Assembly: GCF_035818615.1 (NCBI RefSeq)
Contig: NZ_JAYKZY010000001.1
Coordinates: 288,501-352,500, forward strand
DNA: 64,000 bases
Reading direction: 5' to 3'
From: Sphingobium sp. CR2-8
Lineage (GTDB): Bacteria > Pseudomonadota > Alphaproteobacteria > Sphingomonadales > Sphingomonadaceae
Part shown: positions 1-9,528 of the stretch, one piece after another
How the letters are laid out: each line of letters begins with the position of its first letter
How positions within the stretch are numbered: the stretch's first letter is position 1
Made by a program: the position numbers and the translations under genes
Notes under the pieces: model-generated
The model's input: only the letters and a program-made list of their open reading frames with translations
Database searches by the model: none
What the model was told of the DNA's origin: nothing

Positions 1-1077
1 GGCGCGAACGGCTTTTTCGGGACCGACCCGACACAGGCCGGAACATTCGGTCGCCATAGCGTTGCGGCCTATGCCGATCTCGATGCGCAGATCGCCCCTT
101 CATTCGAAGTCGATGTTGCGGGCCGTTTCGAACATTATTCGGATGCAGGCTCCGCCTGGACAGGCAAGATCGCGGCCCGATACGAAATGACGCGCGCACT
201 GGCGATCAGGGGTGCGTTCAGCACCGGATTCCGGGCACCGACGCCCGGCCAGGCGAACCTGACCAACACCAGCCAGCGGCCTACGGACGATGGCTTGTCC
301 ATCCTGACGCGGGGCACGATTCCATCCATCAATCCGGTCGCCGTCCTGCGCGGGGGCAGGGCGCTGAAACCAGAACGCTCGGTCAATATCAGCGCCGGTT
401 TCGCTTACGCGCTCTCCTCGCGGGCGAACCTGACCGTCGATTACTATAATATCCGGGTCAAGGATCGGCTCGGCCTGTCGGCTAATTACACGCTGACGCC
501 GCAGGAGCGAACCAATCTGGTCGCATCGGGCGTGACGCTGGCGCAAGGGCTGGACACGTTCAATTTCTATGTGAACGGCTTCGTCACCCGCACGCAGGGC
601 GTGGACGCGGTTCTGTCCTATCAGTTCCCCGTGGCCGCAGAAACCACGGTCGGCCTGACCGCGCTCTACAACTATAATCAGACGCGCGTCATCCGTGCCG
701 ATCGCGGCGTGCTGTCTCCATTACTGCGCCAGTCGCTCGAAGACAGGCTACCGCATCACAAGGCGTCTTTCACCATAGACGCATCGCACCGCCAGTTGCA
801 GGCGACGTTGCGGGGAACGTGGCTGAGCGCGTGGACGCAACCATTTTTCGACAATGTCGCGATGAACCAGCGGTTCGGCAGCGAAGCGTTTCTGGATGCG
901 AGCCTGAGCTATGCCGTGACGCCCGCTATCAAGGCGACGATAGGCGTCGAAAACTTCCTTGGCAACTACCCCGACCGGGAGATCGCGCTCGCTTCGTTGG
1001 GCGCGCGATATCCGGTCTATCGCCCATATGAGGCCGATGGCGGCCGCTATTATGTGCGCCTGGGCGTCAGTTTTTGA
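1..1077 (+). CDS. TonB-dependent receptor, C-terminal part (start outside window)
   Basis: The reading frame is open from base 1 and ends in TGA at 1075-1077, giving about 358 residues of an outer-membrane beta-barrel. Visible family signs are the GAFSTGFRAPTPGQ stretch, alternating aromatic strands such as LTVDYYNIRVKDRL, and a terminal RLGVSF ending in Phe, the usual barrel-assembly signal. The plug domain and signal peptide lie upstream of the window. Receptors of this kind import scarce ligands (siderophores, sugars, peptides) with energy from TonB. The next gene starts 32 bases downstream on the same strand, so this receptor probably heads a unit with the class V PLP enzymes and MFS transporter. 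The ligand cannot be read from the sequence. Confidence 0.9.
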   Translation, partial: GANGFFGTDPTQAGTFGRHSVAAYADLDAQIAPSFEVDVAGRFEHYSDAGSAWTGKIAARYEMTRALAIRGAFSTGFRAPTPGQANLTNTSQRPTDDGLSILTRGTIPSINPVAVLRGGRALKPERSVNISAGFAYALSSRANLTVDYYNIRVKDRLGLSANYTLTPQERTNLVASGVTLAQGLDTFNFYVNGFVTRTQGVDAVLSYQFPVAAETTVGLTALYNYNQTRVIRADRGVLSPLLRQSLEDRLPHHKASFTIDASHRQLQATLRGTWLSAWTQPFFDNVAMNQRFGSEAFLDASLSYAVTPAIKATIGVENFLGNYPDREIALASLGARYPVYRPYEADGGRYYVRLGVSF

Positions 1078-1109
1078 TCCCACAGCCCGATATTTCAGGA
1101 GAGACTTGC

Positions 1110-2363
1110 ATGTCCACAGCCACCGCTGCTTTCGCGCCCTTCAGACATTCTGCCGTCCCAACGCCGATCGCCGACATCGGCGCGATCGCACGGCAGGATG
1201 GGGATCGCGACGCGCATTTCTGGGAAGCGTTGCGCGCACAATATTCGGTCTCCGGTGGCCTCGCCTATCTGGATAACGCGGCCTATTCGCCGCCGCCGAA
1301 CCTGATCCTCGAAACGCAGGAACGGTGGCAGCATCAGTTGTCGGCCAATCCCGCCAATCCAATGCGGCTGGGAGAGCTGGAGCCGGTGCGCGCGAATATT
1401 GCAGACGCGATCGGCGGTTCGGAGGAGGAGATCACTCTCACACGAAGCACGACGGAGGGGTTCAGCCTGCTACTTTACGGGTTCGACTGGCATGCTGGTG
1501 ACGAAATCCTGTTTGACGGCGGCGATCATCCGTCCATCCGCGCTATTCTGGAAATATTGCAACGACGCTATGGCGTGCGGGCGATCGACGCAGGGCTTGG
1601 CGATGACGTGCCCGGCGATGATGCGATCGTCGCGCGCTACACGAACAAGCTGACCGCACATACGCGGCTCGTCCTGCTGTCTCATGTGAACGGCTGGACC
1701 GGCAGGCGCATGCCGGTTCGCCGCATCGCCGACGCAGCCCATGCCAGCGGCGCGCTGGTTGCGCTGGATGCGAGCCAGTCATTCGGCGCGCTGCATCTGT
1801 CAGTTGGCGACCTTAGCGTCGATTTCGTGGCCGCTCCGGGCCACAAATGGGCGGCGGCGGGCCATGGCGGCGGCTTTGCCTATTTCCGCCATGCAACTCA
1901 GGCGATCGTGTGGCCTACTGTGGGCGGCGGATATGATCCCAAATCGACTTCGCCGTTCGACCAGAGCGCCCGTCGGCTCGACCGTAACGCCGGTCAGAAA
2001 AACATTCCTTTCCTCTTGGGTTTCGACGCTGCCGTCGAATGGCACAAGGCGGTGGGTCAGCACGCGATCGAGCGGCGCATTCTGGACCTGTCGGCCTATC
2101 TGCGGGCGGCTTTGGCCGTGCTGCCGACGGTTCGCATATTAGGCGATCTCGAACAGCCGCCCACCAGCCCACTCACCCTCTTTTCGGTCGAGGGCCATAG
2201 CGCACAAGAGGTCAGAGACATATTGCATGTGCGCGAGAATGTTCACCTCGGCCTGATTGGCGAGGGGGCCGATGCGCGGCTTCGCGTCTCACCGCATATC
2301 CACAACAGCTTCAATGACATTGATCGCGTGGCATGGGCGCTCGCTCGCATTGCCGCCGCGTGA
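1110..2363 (+). CDS. Class V aminotransferase-fold PLP enzyme (isopenicillin N epimerase / cysteine desulfurase-like)
   Basis: A 417-residue PLP enzyme of the class V fold. The start at 1110 is chosen because AGGAGA lies 7 bases upstream; the frame also opens at 1074 without a ribosome site. YLDNAAYSPPP (53-63) is the N-terminal family motif, LDASQ places the PLP-ring Asp at 220, and GHKW places the Schiff-base Lys at 246. RSTTEG (112-117) fits the phosphate-binding region. Family members include isopenicillin N epimerase-like proteins, EgtE-type C-S lyases and cysteine desulfurases; the exact reaction cannot be assigned. No signal peptide, so it is cytoplasmic. It sits between a TonB receptor and an OFA-type MFS transporter, with a diverged paralogue beyond the transporter, suggesting uptake and processing of an amino-acid-like compound. 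Confidence 0.85.
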   Translation: MSTATAAFAPFRHSAVPTPIADIGAIARQDGDRDAHFWEALRAQYSVSGGLAYLDNAAYSPPPNLILETQERWQHQLSANPANPMRLGELEPVRANIADAIGGSEEEITLTRSTTEGFSLLLYGFDWHAGDEILFDGGDHPSIRAILEILQRRYGVRAIDAGLGDDVPGDDAIVARYTNKLTAHTRLVLLSHVNGWTGRRMPVRRIADAAHASGALVALDASQSFGALHLSVGDLSVDFVAAPGHKWAAAGHGGGFAYFRHATQAIVWPTVGGGYDPKSTSPFDQSARRLDRNAGQKNIPFLLGFDAAVEWHKAVGQHAIERRILDLSAYLRAALAVLPTVRILGDLEQPPTSPLTLFSVEGHSAQEVRDILHVRENVHLGLIGEGADARLRVSPHIHNSFNDIDRVAWALARIAAA

Positions 2364-2394
2364 AAGCCGACCCTGCCACAATAAGGTATCCGTC

Positions 2395-3648
2395 ATGACG
2401 AACAGCGTCACCCTCAATGCAGAGCCGTCCGAATGGCGGCAACACTGGCGCGTAGCGCTGGGCGCAACGGTCGGAAACGGCACGGGTGTTGCGCTCTACA
2501 CCTATATTTCCAGCCTTTTCATCCCCAGCCTGCAGGCGGAGTTTGGCTGGTCGCGGGGCGAAATCGCCACTGCCCAAGGCATCGGCTGCGTGGGCGTTCT
2601 GGCCGCGCCCTTCGTCGGGCGCGCGATCGACCGGTTCGGCGTGCGCGTGATGTCGACCATCGGCGCGCTGATGATCGGTGCGCTGTATCTTGGCTACGCT
2701 TCGCTCAGTGGCAGCCTCGTCACCCTGACCTTCCTGATGGCAGGGATGCTGATCGCCGCACCGGCAAATTCGGGACCGGTATTTGCCAAGACGCTGACCG
2801 GTTGGTTCGTCAAGAACCGCGGACTGGCGCTGGGGCTGACGGCCTGTGGCATCCCGTTGCTAGCGATGGTCGCCCCCTTCGCGTTGCATTATGTGATTTC
2901 CGACTATGGCTGGCGCGCGGGCTATCTCTCGTTGGGGGGGCTTGTCGTGATCGTCGGGCTGCCCATCGTCCTGGCGACCCTGCGTGAGCCACCGGGGGAG
3001 GCTGATCTGGACGGCGGCGTGACTGCCGACACCGGCCCGACCCTGCGCGACGCTGCACGGACGCGCGCCTTCTGGCTTCTGTTGGCGGCGGTCATCTTCT
3101 GCACCGCACCGGCACAGGGATTTCTCAGCCAGTTGACGCCGCTGGTGACAGACAACGGCTTTACGACCGCCGATGCCGCGCTGTTCCTTTCGCTCTACTC
3201 CGGGGCGGTGGTCATCGGGCGCGTGGGTACGGGCGTGCTGCTCGATCGTCTGCCGCCCTACCATGTCGCTTTCGCGGTGACGCTTGTACCCGCGATTGGA
3301 CTGATGATCCTGATCGCCCTTCCAGCGCCGGACTTTTGGGTGGCTGCGCTCGCGATCGCCATTATCGGTATCCAGAATGGCGGTGAAAGCGACATTCTGC
3401 CCTATTTCATCGCGCGTGAATTCGGCTTTAAAAGCTATTCCGCCATTTCCGGCGTGATGTTCACGGCAATGTTCATCGCCAGCGCATTCGGCGTGACGCT
3501 GCTGGGGCAGGTCTATGATTATAGCGGCAGTTATAATGGCGCGCTGGTCGCGTTCGTCGCCTTCTTCTTCATCGCGGCGACCAGCTATTTTCTGATCGGC
3601 GCCCGCCGCGCGCCCCGAACCGAAACGTTCGCACTCGCAACCCAATGA
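2395..3648 (+). CDS. MFS transporter, OFA (oxalate/formate antiporter-like) type
   Basis: A 417-residue polytopic inner-membrane protein with about 12 hydrophobic segments. The frame is open further upstream, but ATG 2395 follows an AAGG ribosome site and gives the usual N-terminus, a short polar stretch followed by GVALYTYISSLFIPSLQAEF and then FGWSRGEIATAQG, as in OFA-family carriers. The conserved loop GRAIDRFGVRVM after segment 2 is present. Members move mono- and dicarboxylates or related small acids; the substrate here is unknown. It starts 31 bases after the first class V enzyme, and its stop overlaps an upstream ATG of the second one, so the three are probably cotranscribed and the substrate may be related to that of the PLP enzymes. 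Confidence 0.85.
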   Translation: MTNSVTLNAEPSEWRQHWRVALGATVGNGTGVALYTYISSLFIPSLQAEFGWSRGEIATAQGIGCVGVLAAPFVGRAIDRFGVRVMSTIGALMIGALYLGYASLSGSLVTLTFLMAGMLIAAPANSGPVFAKTLTGWFVKNRGLALGLTACGIPLLAMVAPFALHYVISDYGWRAGYLSLGGLVVIVGLPIVLATLREPPGEADLDGGVTADTGPTLRDAARTRAFWLLLAAVIFCTAPAQGFLSQLTPLVTDNGFTTADAALFLSLYSGAVVIGRVGTGVLLDRLPPYHVAFAVTLVPAIGLMILIALPAPDFWVAALAIAIIGIQNGGESDILPYFIAREFGFKSYSAISGVMFTAMFIASAFGVTLLGQVYDYSGSYNGALVAFVAFFFIAATSYFLIGARRAPRTETFALATQ

Positions 3649-3677
3649 ATAATGCCGCTCATCACGAGGATATCAGC

Positions 3678-4980
3678 ATGACACAGACCCTGCTCGACCG
3701 CATCGTCGTTCGCGAAACACCGCCGGAGAAAGATCTGCCGCCGATCATCCGGCTCGAACGGGTGGGCGCCTATGCCATATTGGACAGGGGCTTTGCGACC
3801 GATCGGTCCGCATTCGCACCGCCCGAAGGCGGACCCGATGCCATCTACTGGAACCGCATCCGGTCGCAATTCGACATCGTCAACGGCGTCACCTTCTTCA
3901 ACAACGGCACCTATTGCCCGCCGCCGCGGATCGTGCTGGAAACGCAGAAGCGGTGGCAGCGTCATCTGGCGAGCCATCCTCAGGACAGCGTCCGCACCGA
4001 CCTTTTGGAACATGTCCGCGCCCGGACCGCCGCGCTGGTGAACGCCGACGCTGACGAAATCGCGCTTACCCGCAGCACCACGGAAGGCATCAACCTGCTG
4101 ACCCAGGGGCTGGACTGGAAGGAGGGTGACGAGATCATTCTCGACAGAAACGATCACTTTACCGCGTTCCAGTCGTTCCTCAACCTGACCCGCCGACACG
4201 GCGTAAAACTGGTGTTCGTAGACCTGAGCGCCGAGCCGAGATCCGACGCCGACATCATCGCGAAATACGCCGCTGCGATCACGCCGCGCACGCGCATCCT
4301 GTTCCTGAACTGGGTCAATTACCGCGCCGGGTTCCGCATGCCGATCAAGGCACTGGCGGAACTGGGCCACCGCCATGGCCTGATCGTTTCGGTGGACGCA
4401 GCGCAAGCTTTCGGCGCGTTGCCCATCGATGTGGTGGACAGCGGTATCGATCATCTCGCCGCGCCGAGCCATAAATGGATTCTGGGCGGACCGGGCAGGC
4501 TTCGCCTTCTTCAGCAAGCGCATCATCGATCAGGTCTGGCCGATCGCCGGACCCGCGCATGTGCCGGGCGCGCCCGCGGCATGGAAGGACACGGCACGCA
4601 AGTTCGACAATCACGGCCCCAAGAATCTCGCGTCCGAAATGGGCTTCCTGGAAGCGATCGAATTTTACGAGACGATCGGGGAGGATGTTTTCCACGGGCG
4701 GCTGGAATATCTGTCGCGGTTGTTACGCGAAGGCCTGGAGGAAATTCGATGGGGCAAGGTGCTGACGCCGCGTTCGCCACAGCGGTCCGCCGCCCTGACA
4801 TCATTCCACGTCGGGGACACGCGGTCCGCAGATGAAGTAACCACGCTCTTATGGGAGCGTTTCCAAATCAAGGTCAATTCCTCCGCCTTCGCTTCGTTGA
4901 ACGCGCTGCGGATCTCGCCACACATCTACAACACCGAATCGCAGATCCGCTATCTTGTGGATTTGCTCGCAACGCTCTGA
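3678..4980 (+). pseudogene. Second class V PLP enzyme, interrupted by a frameshift
   Basis: A paralogue of the enzyme upstream. The first frame runs from ATG 3678 (GAGGA ribosome site about 8 bases upstream; an ATG at 3645 overlapping the transporter stop is an alternative) through FFNNGTYCPPP, RSTTEG, SVDAAQAF and SHKW with the PLP Lys. Homology leaves this frame just after HKWILGGPG and resumes in the next frame as GFAFFSKRIIDQVW, ending at 4980. The switch is near 4490-4500 and is equivalent to one extra base or two missing bases. Without it the protein would be about 434 residues. The original frame runs on to 4835 with unrelated sequence. Because both halves are otherwise well preserved, the break is recent, a sequencing error, or possibly recoded. 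All catalytic residues lie before the break. Confidence 0.8.
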
Positions 4981-5216
4981 CGCGGGGCATAAGGCACCGC
5001 CTGAACAAATCAGCATAGGAGGCTGTCATGTCGCGCAAGCGCAATGACATCTTGCCTGATTGCCAACAGGATTGAACAAACCCGTTGCAGCAGGAAAGCG
5101 TAGATACTGGCTGGAATGGCCTCTTGATGAGAAGGCTGGTCGCTGAGCCCAACCCCTGACCAGGAGGCCACCCCATGGCTGACCCGTCGGCGCTGCTCAG
5201 GCCGAGGGCGACCGGA
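4981..5216 (+). other. Gap with two tiny ORFs carrying strong ribosome sites
   Basis: Two very short ORFs follow the PLP enzyme. The first (5028-5075, 15 residues, MSRKRNDILPDCQQD) has AGGAGG 5 bases before its ATG. The second (5175-5228, 17 residues) has CAGGAGG 7 bases before its ATG and runs into the 3' end of the convergent peptidase gene. A third open frame ends at 5146 with KRRYWLEWPLDEKAGR and looks like the tail of a protein, but no start is visible. These could be remnants of a degraded gene or genuine short peptides. No family was recognised. Confidence 0.3.
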
Positions 5217-7373
5217 TCATTTCGCTAAGGGCGCTTTCCCCGGAGCCGCCAGCGGGCCGCCCTTCACCGCAGGCGCGCCTTTCAGATAATGGGCCAGCCA
5301 GCCTTGCACCTCATGATAGAATTGGCGGCTATCCTCGGGCTTTGTGATCCAGTGCCAGGCATCGGGGAAGATGAGCAGGCGGCTCGGCACCTGCATGCGC
5401 TGCAACGTCGACCAGGTTTCCAGGGTGTTCGCCATCGGCACGCGATAGTCGCGCTCGCCTGCCGTCAACAGCATCGGCGTCTTCCAGTCCTTGGCATAGG
5501 TGATCGGACTTTGGTCGCGCCACACCTTGCTGTCACCCCAGGGCGGTCCGCCGCTCGCCACCTCCCGCCCATAGTTGAAGTCGCTGGTGCCCCATTGAGT
5601 CAGCAGATCGACCTCGCCTGCATGGCTGACGATGCATTTATAGCGCGTGGTCGTGGCCTCCATCCAGTTGGCCAGATGGCCACCATAGCTGGCCCCTCCT
5701 ATGCAGGCGTTGCTGGTGTCGATGAAGCTGAAACGCTTGCCCGCTTCGTCCACGGCCCGATTGATTTCTTCGGCCGGGCCGCGCAGCGGGTCCAGCTTGA
5801 TCGCGCGGGAGAAGGCTTCGCCATAGCCGGTCGATCCGGTATAGTCGGTCATCAGCACGACATAGCCGGCACTTGCCAGCAGATGATAATTCCAGCGCAG
5901 GCCGATCTGGTCGGTGTTGGACGATGCCGGCCCACCGTGCATCAGCACCATCAGCGGATATGTCTTGGCCGGGTCGAATGCGGGCGGCGTCACGATCATA
6001 TTATGGATTGCTCGCCCCTTGTCGCTGGTGAACCAGAAATGCACGGGACTGGACCAATCGATCGTCGCGGCGATCGCTGTATTGACGTTCGTCAGGTGGG
6101 TATGACGCCCGCTCCTGGGATCGATGCGTACGATCTCAGCCGGATTGACGGCGCTGCCATAGCTGGCAATCAACGCGGTCGATTTGGCGTCGGACGGAAT
6201 GTCGATCGCGGTATAGCCGCCGACCTTCGGCGCGACCACCAGTTCGGGTTTTCCGCCGCCAACCGGCAGGCGATAGAGATTCTCCAAGCCCGCGTCGGGC
6301 ACCGTCAGATAGAGGGTGCGGCTGTCCGGCGTCACGGCATAGCCGTCCACTTCGCGATCGAACCCGCCTGTCAGTAGGGTCGCGGCGCCGCCTGCGGGCC
6401 AGGCGATGCGATGGAGCCGCGCCAAATCGTAGACATCTTCGCCCTGGCTGTTGAATTTGACGATCAGGCTTTTGCCATCGGGCGTGAATTTGGGATCGCC
6501 ATATTCGCCCAGGACCGGCGTGACCAAAGTCGGTTCACCGCCCTCGGCGGACATCCGGTAAAGGCCGTAATTGACGCGCGCATGGGCGGCATCCCATCTT
6601 TGCGTAGTGGCGATGAACAGGATTTCCTTGCCGTCGGGACTCCATGCGGGGGACAGGGTCATGCCGCCGTCATTTTGCGGACTGCCGCCAAAGCCCTCCG
6701 CTTGCGCCAGCCTCGTCGTGGACAGGACATCGCGCGCCACCGCGCCTTCGGACAGGGGCTGCACCCAGAGGCTGGATCGGCGATCGTCCAGCCAGTCGTT
6801 CCAATAGCGGATCGGAAAATGCTCATAGACGCGCATCGAGAATTTGCGCGCCTTGCGTTCTTCTGCCGCCTTCTTGTTGGACGCGGCGTCGATCGCGCCG
6901 GGATAGACCAGACTTTCGAACAGGATCGCCTGCCCGTCGGGGCGCCATTGCGGCCGGGCTGCGCCTGTCGGCACGTCGGTCGCGCGCCGGGCTTCGCCGC
7001 CTGCCAGATCGAGGATGTAGAGTTGCGCGACCTCATCGCCTTCGCGTTTGGCCGAAAAAGCGATGCGGCGGCTGTCGGGCGCCCAGGCCGGGTCGCTCTC
7101 TCCCGCCTTGCTCGACGTCAGCCGGCGTGGTTCCGCGCTGCCGTCGGCCGGCACGATCCACAGATCGCTGACTGATTCATCCTTCATATAGGACGGCTCG
7201 CTCAATGAATAGACGACCCATTTGCCGTCCGGGCTGGTCAGCGGCGCGCCGACCCGCTTCATCATCCACAAAATTTCATGTGTCAGCACTTGCTTGGCCT
7301 GGGCGCGCGCAGGCGTGGCGCCAAGGCCCGCGACCATCGCCGCAGAGATCAGAAGACGCGCAATCTTTCCCAT
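5217..7373 (-). CDS. Secreted S9-family (prolyl oligopeptidase-like) serine peptidase
   Basis: A 718-residue exported peptidase. The N-terminus MGKIARLLISAAMVAGLGA followed by TPARAQA is a clear signal peptide. Residues about 50-400 carry repeated TSPDGKWVVYSLS, APDSRRIAFSAK and TPDGKSLIVKF blades of a WD40/TolB-like propeller. The C-terminal alpha/beta-hydrolase domain has the nucleophile Ser562 in GGASYGG, Asp642 in GERDYRVP and His674 in DAWHWI. S9 enzymes of this layout (acylaminoacyl or dipeptidyl peptidases) cleave short peptides in the periplasm. It converges on the PLP-enzyme cluster. Some S9 relatives in sphingomonads open lasso peptides, but no lasso cyclase or maturation protease is nearby, so a general peptidase is the safer reading. 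Confidence 0.9.
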   Translation of the reverse strand: MGKIARLLISAAMVAGLGATPARAQAKQVLTHEILWMMKRVGAPLTSPDGKWVVYSLSEPSYMKDESVSDLWIVPADGSAEPRRLTSSKAGESDPAWAPDSRRIAFSAKREGDEVAQLYILDLAGGEARRATDVPTGAARPQWRPDGQAILFESLVYPGAIDAASNKKAAEERKARKFSMRVYEHFPIRYWNDWLDDRRSSLWVQPLSEGAVARDVLSTTRLAQAEGFGGSPQNDGGMTLSPAWSPDGKEILFIATTQRWDAAHARVNYGLYRMSAEGGEPTLVTPVLGEYGDPKFTPDGKSLIVKFNSQGEDVYDLARLHRIAWPAGGAATLLTGGFDREVDGYAVTPDSRTLYLTVPDAGLENLYRLPVGGGKPELVVAPKVGGYTAIDIPSDAKSTALIASYGSAVNPAEIVRIDPRSGRHTHLTNVNTAIAATIDWSSPVHFWFTSDKGRAIHNMIVTPPAFDPAKTYPLMVLMHGGPASSNTDQIGLRWNYHLLASAGYVVLMTDYTGSTGYGEAFSRAIKLDPLRGPAEEINRAVDEAGKRFSFIDTSNACIGGASYGGHLANWMEATTTRYKCIVSHAGEVDLLTQWGTSDFNYGREVASGGPPWGDSKVWRDQSPITYAKDWKTPMLLTAGERDYRVPMANTLETWSTLQRMQVPSRLLIFPDAWHWITKPEDSRQFYHEVQGWLAHYLKGAPAVKGGPLAAPGKAPLAK

Positions 7374-7562
7374 AATCGAACCCCGTTCCGTTTATCGACC
7401 CTCCCGCTGGAAACCGCGCAATCGGGCCGCACTTTCTATCTTGAGGAACCGCGCAAGCGAGATGTCAATCCATTGGTCTGGGCGAATGACGGATAGAAGT
7501 CGACGGACTGGACACAGGAACGACAAAATCTGTGCCGAAGCGCGATAGGGGCTACAGAGACT

Positions 7563-7594
7563 CGGCACAAAAGAGGGGAGCCGTCAGGCTCCCC
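7563..7594 (-). terminator. Intrinsic terminator of htpG
   Basis: A perfect 8-bp stem, GGGGAGCC (7575-7582) and GGCTCCCC (7587-7594), with a 4-base GTCA loop. Read on the minus strand it lies just after the htpG stop codon and is followed by TCTTTTGTG, a short U-rich tail. Confidence 0.8.
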
Positions 7595-7602
7595 CATAGA
7601 TA

Positions 7603-9489
7603 TTATCCCAAGGCTTTGGTCATCAAACGCTCCAGCCGCTCGGCGAAAGCGCGCGGATCGGCAGGAGGCTCGCCTTCGGCAATCCGGGCCTCATCGAGCA
7701 GCAGAAAGGCGAGGTCACGTCGGCCCTCGTCATCGCCACTGGCCTGCCCCAGTTTCGCGATGAGAGTATGACCGGCGTTCACCTCCAGAACCGGCTTGGC
7801 TCGCTCAGGCGCACGACCGGCCGAGGCCAACATCTTCTCGAGCTGGAGATCCATGGCGTTGTCGGCTGCAACGATGCAGACCGCGCTGCTGGTCAAGCGG
7901 TCCGAGATCCGCACATCGGACACCTGATCTGCCAACGCCTCCTTGGCGAAGGCGATGAAGCTATCAGCCTCTTCACTTGGTTCAGCCGTACTGCTGCTAC
8001 CTTCGGCCAGGGGAATGAGGCTCAGATCAGCAGCCCCTTGCGTGACGGACTTGAAAGGCTTGCCCTCATAATCGACGCCCATCGTCGTCCAGAAACTGTC
8101 GACCTGATCGGGGAGCAGTAGGACTTCGATGCCACGCGCCTTGAAGCCTTCGATCTGCGGGGACTGCGCGATCCGATCCAGATCATGGCCGGTCGCATAG
8201 TAGATCGCCGTTTGATTGTCTTTCAGGGTGCCGACATAGTCCTTGAGCGAACGCCACGCACCATCGGACGTCGTGCTCTTGAACCGGGCCAGGCCCAGCA
8301 AAGCGTCGCGGCGCTCGAAATCTTCGTACAGGCCTTCCTTCAACACCGATCCGAAATTGTCCCAGATAGCGGCATATCGTTCAGGCTCGCTGGTTGAAAG
8401 CTTGTCCAGTTCGGAAAGAATGCGGTTGCTCACACCCTTTTGAATGGCCGACAGAACCGGGCTGTCCTGGATCATCTCGCGCGACATGTTGAGCGGCAGG
8501 TCGGCGGAATCGACAAGGCCCCGCACGAAACGCAGATAGCGCGGCAGGATATCCGCCTCGTCCGTGATGAATACCCGGCGCACATAGAGCTTGATGCGGC
8601 CCTTGCGGTCCGGGTCGAACAGATCGAAAGGCTTGGTTTCGGGGATGAAGGTCAGGACGGAATATTCGTGACGGCCTTCTGCCCGATAATGCAGCGTCAG
8701 GGCTGGCTTGTCGAACTGCCCCGCCACGCTGCGGTAGAAATCGGCGTAATCTTCCTCGCTGATGTCGGACTTCGCCTTGGTCCATAGCGCCACGCCGTCG
8801 GCCACCTGCCCCGGCTCGTCTTCGCTGCCTGCTTCCTGGAGAAAGATGGGAACCGGCACATGACCGGACTGCGCCTTGACGATCCGCTCCACCGTGTAGC
8901 GCTCGGCATAGCTTTTGGCATCATCGAGAAGGTGCAGCGTAACGCGCGTGCCGCGCGAGGGCGCCGTGTCGGGATCGGATGGTGCGATCGTGTAAGTGCC
9001 AAGGCCATCGGAAGACCAGGTGGCCGCATCGCTCTCGCCCGCACGACGCGAAACAACCTCGACCTTCCCGGCGACCATGAACGCCGAATAGAAGCCTACG
9101 CCAAACTGGCCGATGAGCTGTTGCCCCTCGCCATTCTTGTCCGCGGCAAGCCTGTCCATAAAGGCCTTGGTGCCCGACCGCGCAATGGTGCCCAGCGTTT
9201 CGGCCATGTCGGCGGCGGTCATGCCGATGCCATTATCTTCGATCTCGAGCGTGCCGGCTGCCTTGTCCAGCCGCACGCTGATGCGCGGTTGGGGATCGTC
9301 GCCCAGCAGCGCCGGGTTGGAGATCGCTTCATAGCGCAACTTTTCGCAGGCATCGGCAGCATTGGATATAAGTTCCCGCAGGAACACGTCCCGGTCGGAA
9401 TAGACCGAGTGGACCATCATGTGCAGAAGCTTGGAAACATCTGCCTCGAAGACCCGTGTTTCGGGGGCGGTAACGGTGTCCATCGTCAT
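7603..9489 (-). CDS. htpG: Chaperone HtpG (Hsp90)
   Basis: A 628-residue Hsp90. The N-terminal GHKL ATPase shows LRELISNAADACEKLRYE (ATP-contacting Asn), IEDNGIGMT, and GQFGVGFYSAFMVA. The middle domain carries KLYVRRVFITDE and the catalytic Arg region LPLNMSREMIQDS. Length matches bacterial HtpG. It helps refold client proteins in the cytosol with DnaK. It is transcribed alone, has its own terminator, and a sigma-32-type promoter lies upstream. A second ATG at 9483 is an alternative start. Confidence 0.98.
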   Translation of the reverse strand: MTMDTVTAPETRVFEADVSKLLHMMVHSVYSDRDVFLRELISNAADACEKLRYEAISNPALLGDDPQPRISVRLDKAAGTLEIEDNGIGMTAADMAETLGTIARSGTKAFMDRLAADKNGEGQQLIGQFGVGFYSAFMVAGKVEVVSRRAGESDAATWSSDGLGTYTIAPSDPDTAPSRGTRVTLHLLDDAKSYAERYTVERIVKAQSGHVPVPIFLQEAGSEDEPGQVADGVALWTKAKSDISEEDYADFYRSVAGQFDKPALTLHYRAEGRHEYSVLTFIPETKPFDLFDPDRKGRIKLYVRRVFITDEADILPRYLRFVRGLVDSADLPLNMSREMIQDSPVLSAIQKGVSNRILSELDKLSTSEPERYAAIWDNFGSVLKEGLYEDFERRDALLGLARFKSTTSDGAWRSLKDYVGTLKDNQTAIYYATGHDLDRIAQSPQIEGFKARGIEVLLLPDQVDSFWTTMGVDYEGKPFKSVTQGAADLSLIPLAEGSSSTAEPSEEADSFIAFAKEALADQVSDVRISDRLTSSAVCIVAADNAMDLQLEKMLASAGRAPERAKPVLEVNAGHTLIAKLGQASGDDEGRRDLAFLLLDEARIAEGEPPADPRAFAERLERLMTKALG

Positions 9490-9528
9490 CGTCTATCTGG
9501 CTCTCGCATTCGTGGTTTTGCGTGCGAC

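Noticed and set aside
5217..7373. Lasso-peptide isopeptidase for the S9 enzyme
   Set aside because: Lasso isopeptidases are S9 relatives next to a TonB receptor, but no lasso cyclase, B-protein or precursor is nearby, so the specific label is not supported.
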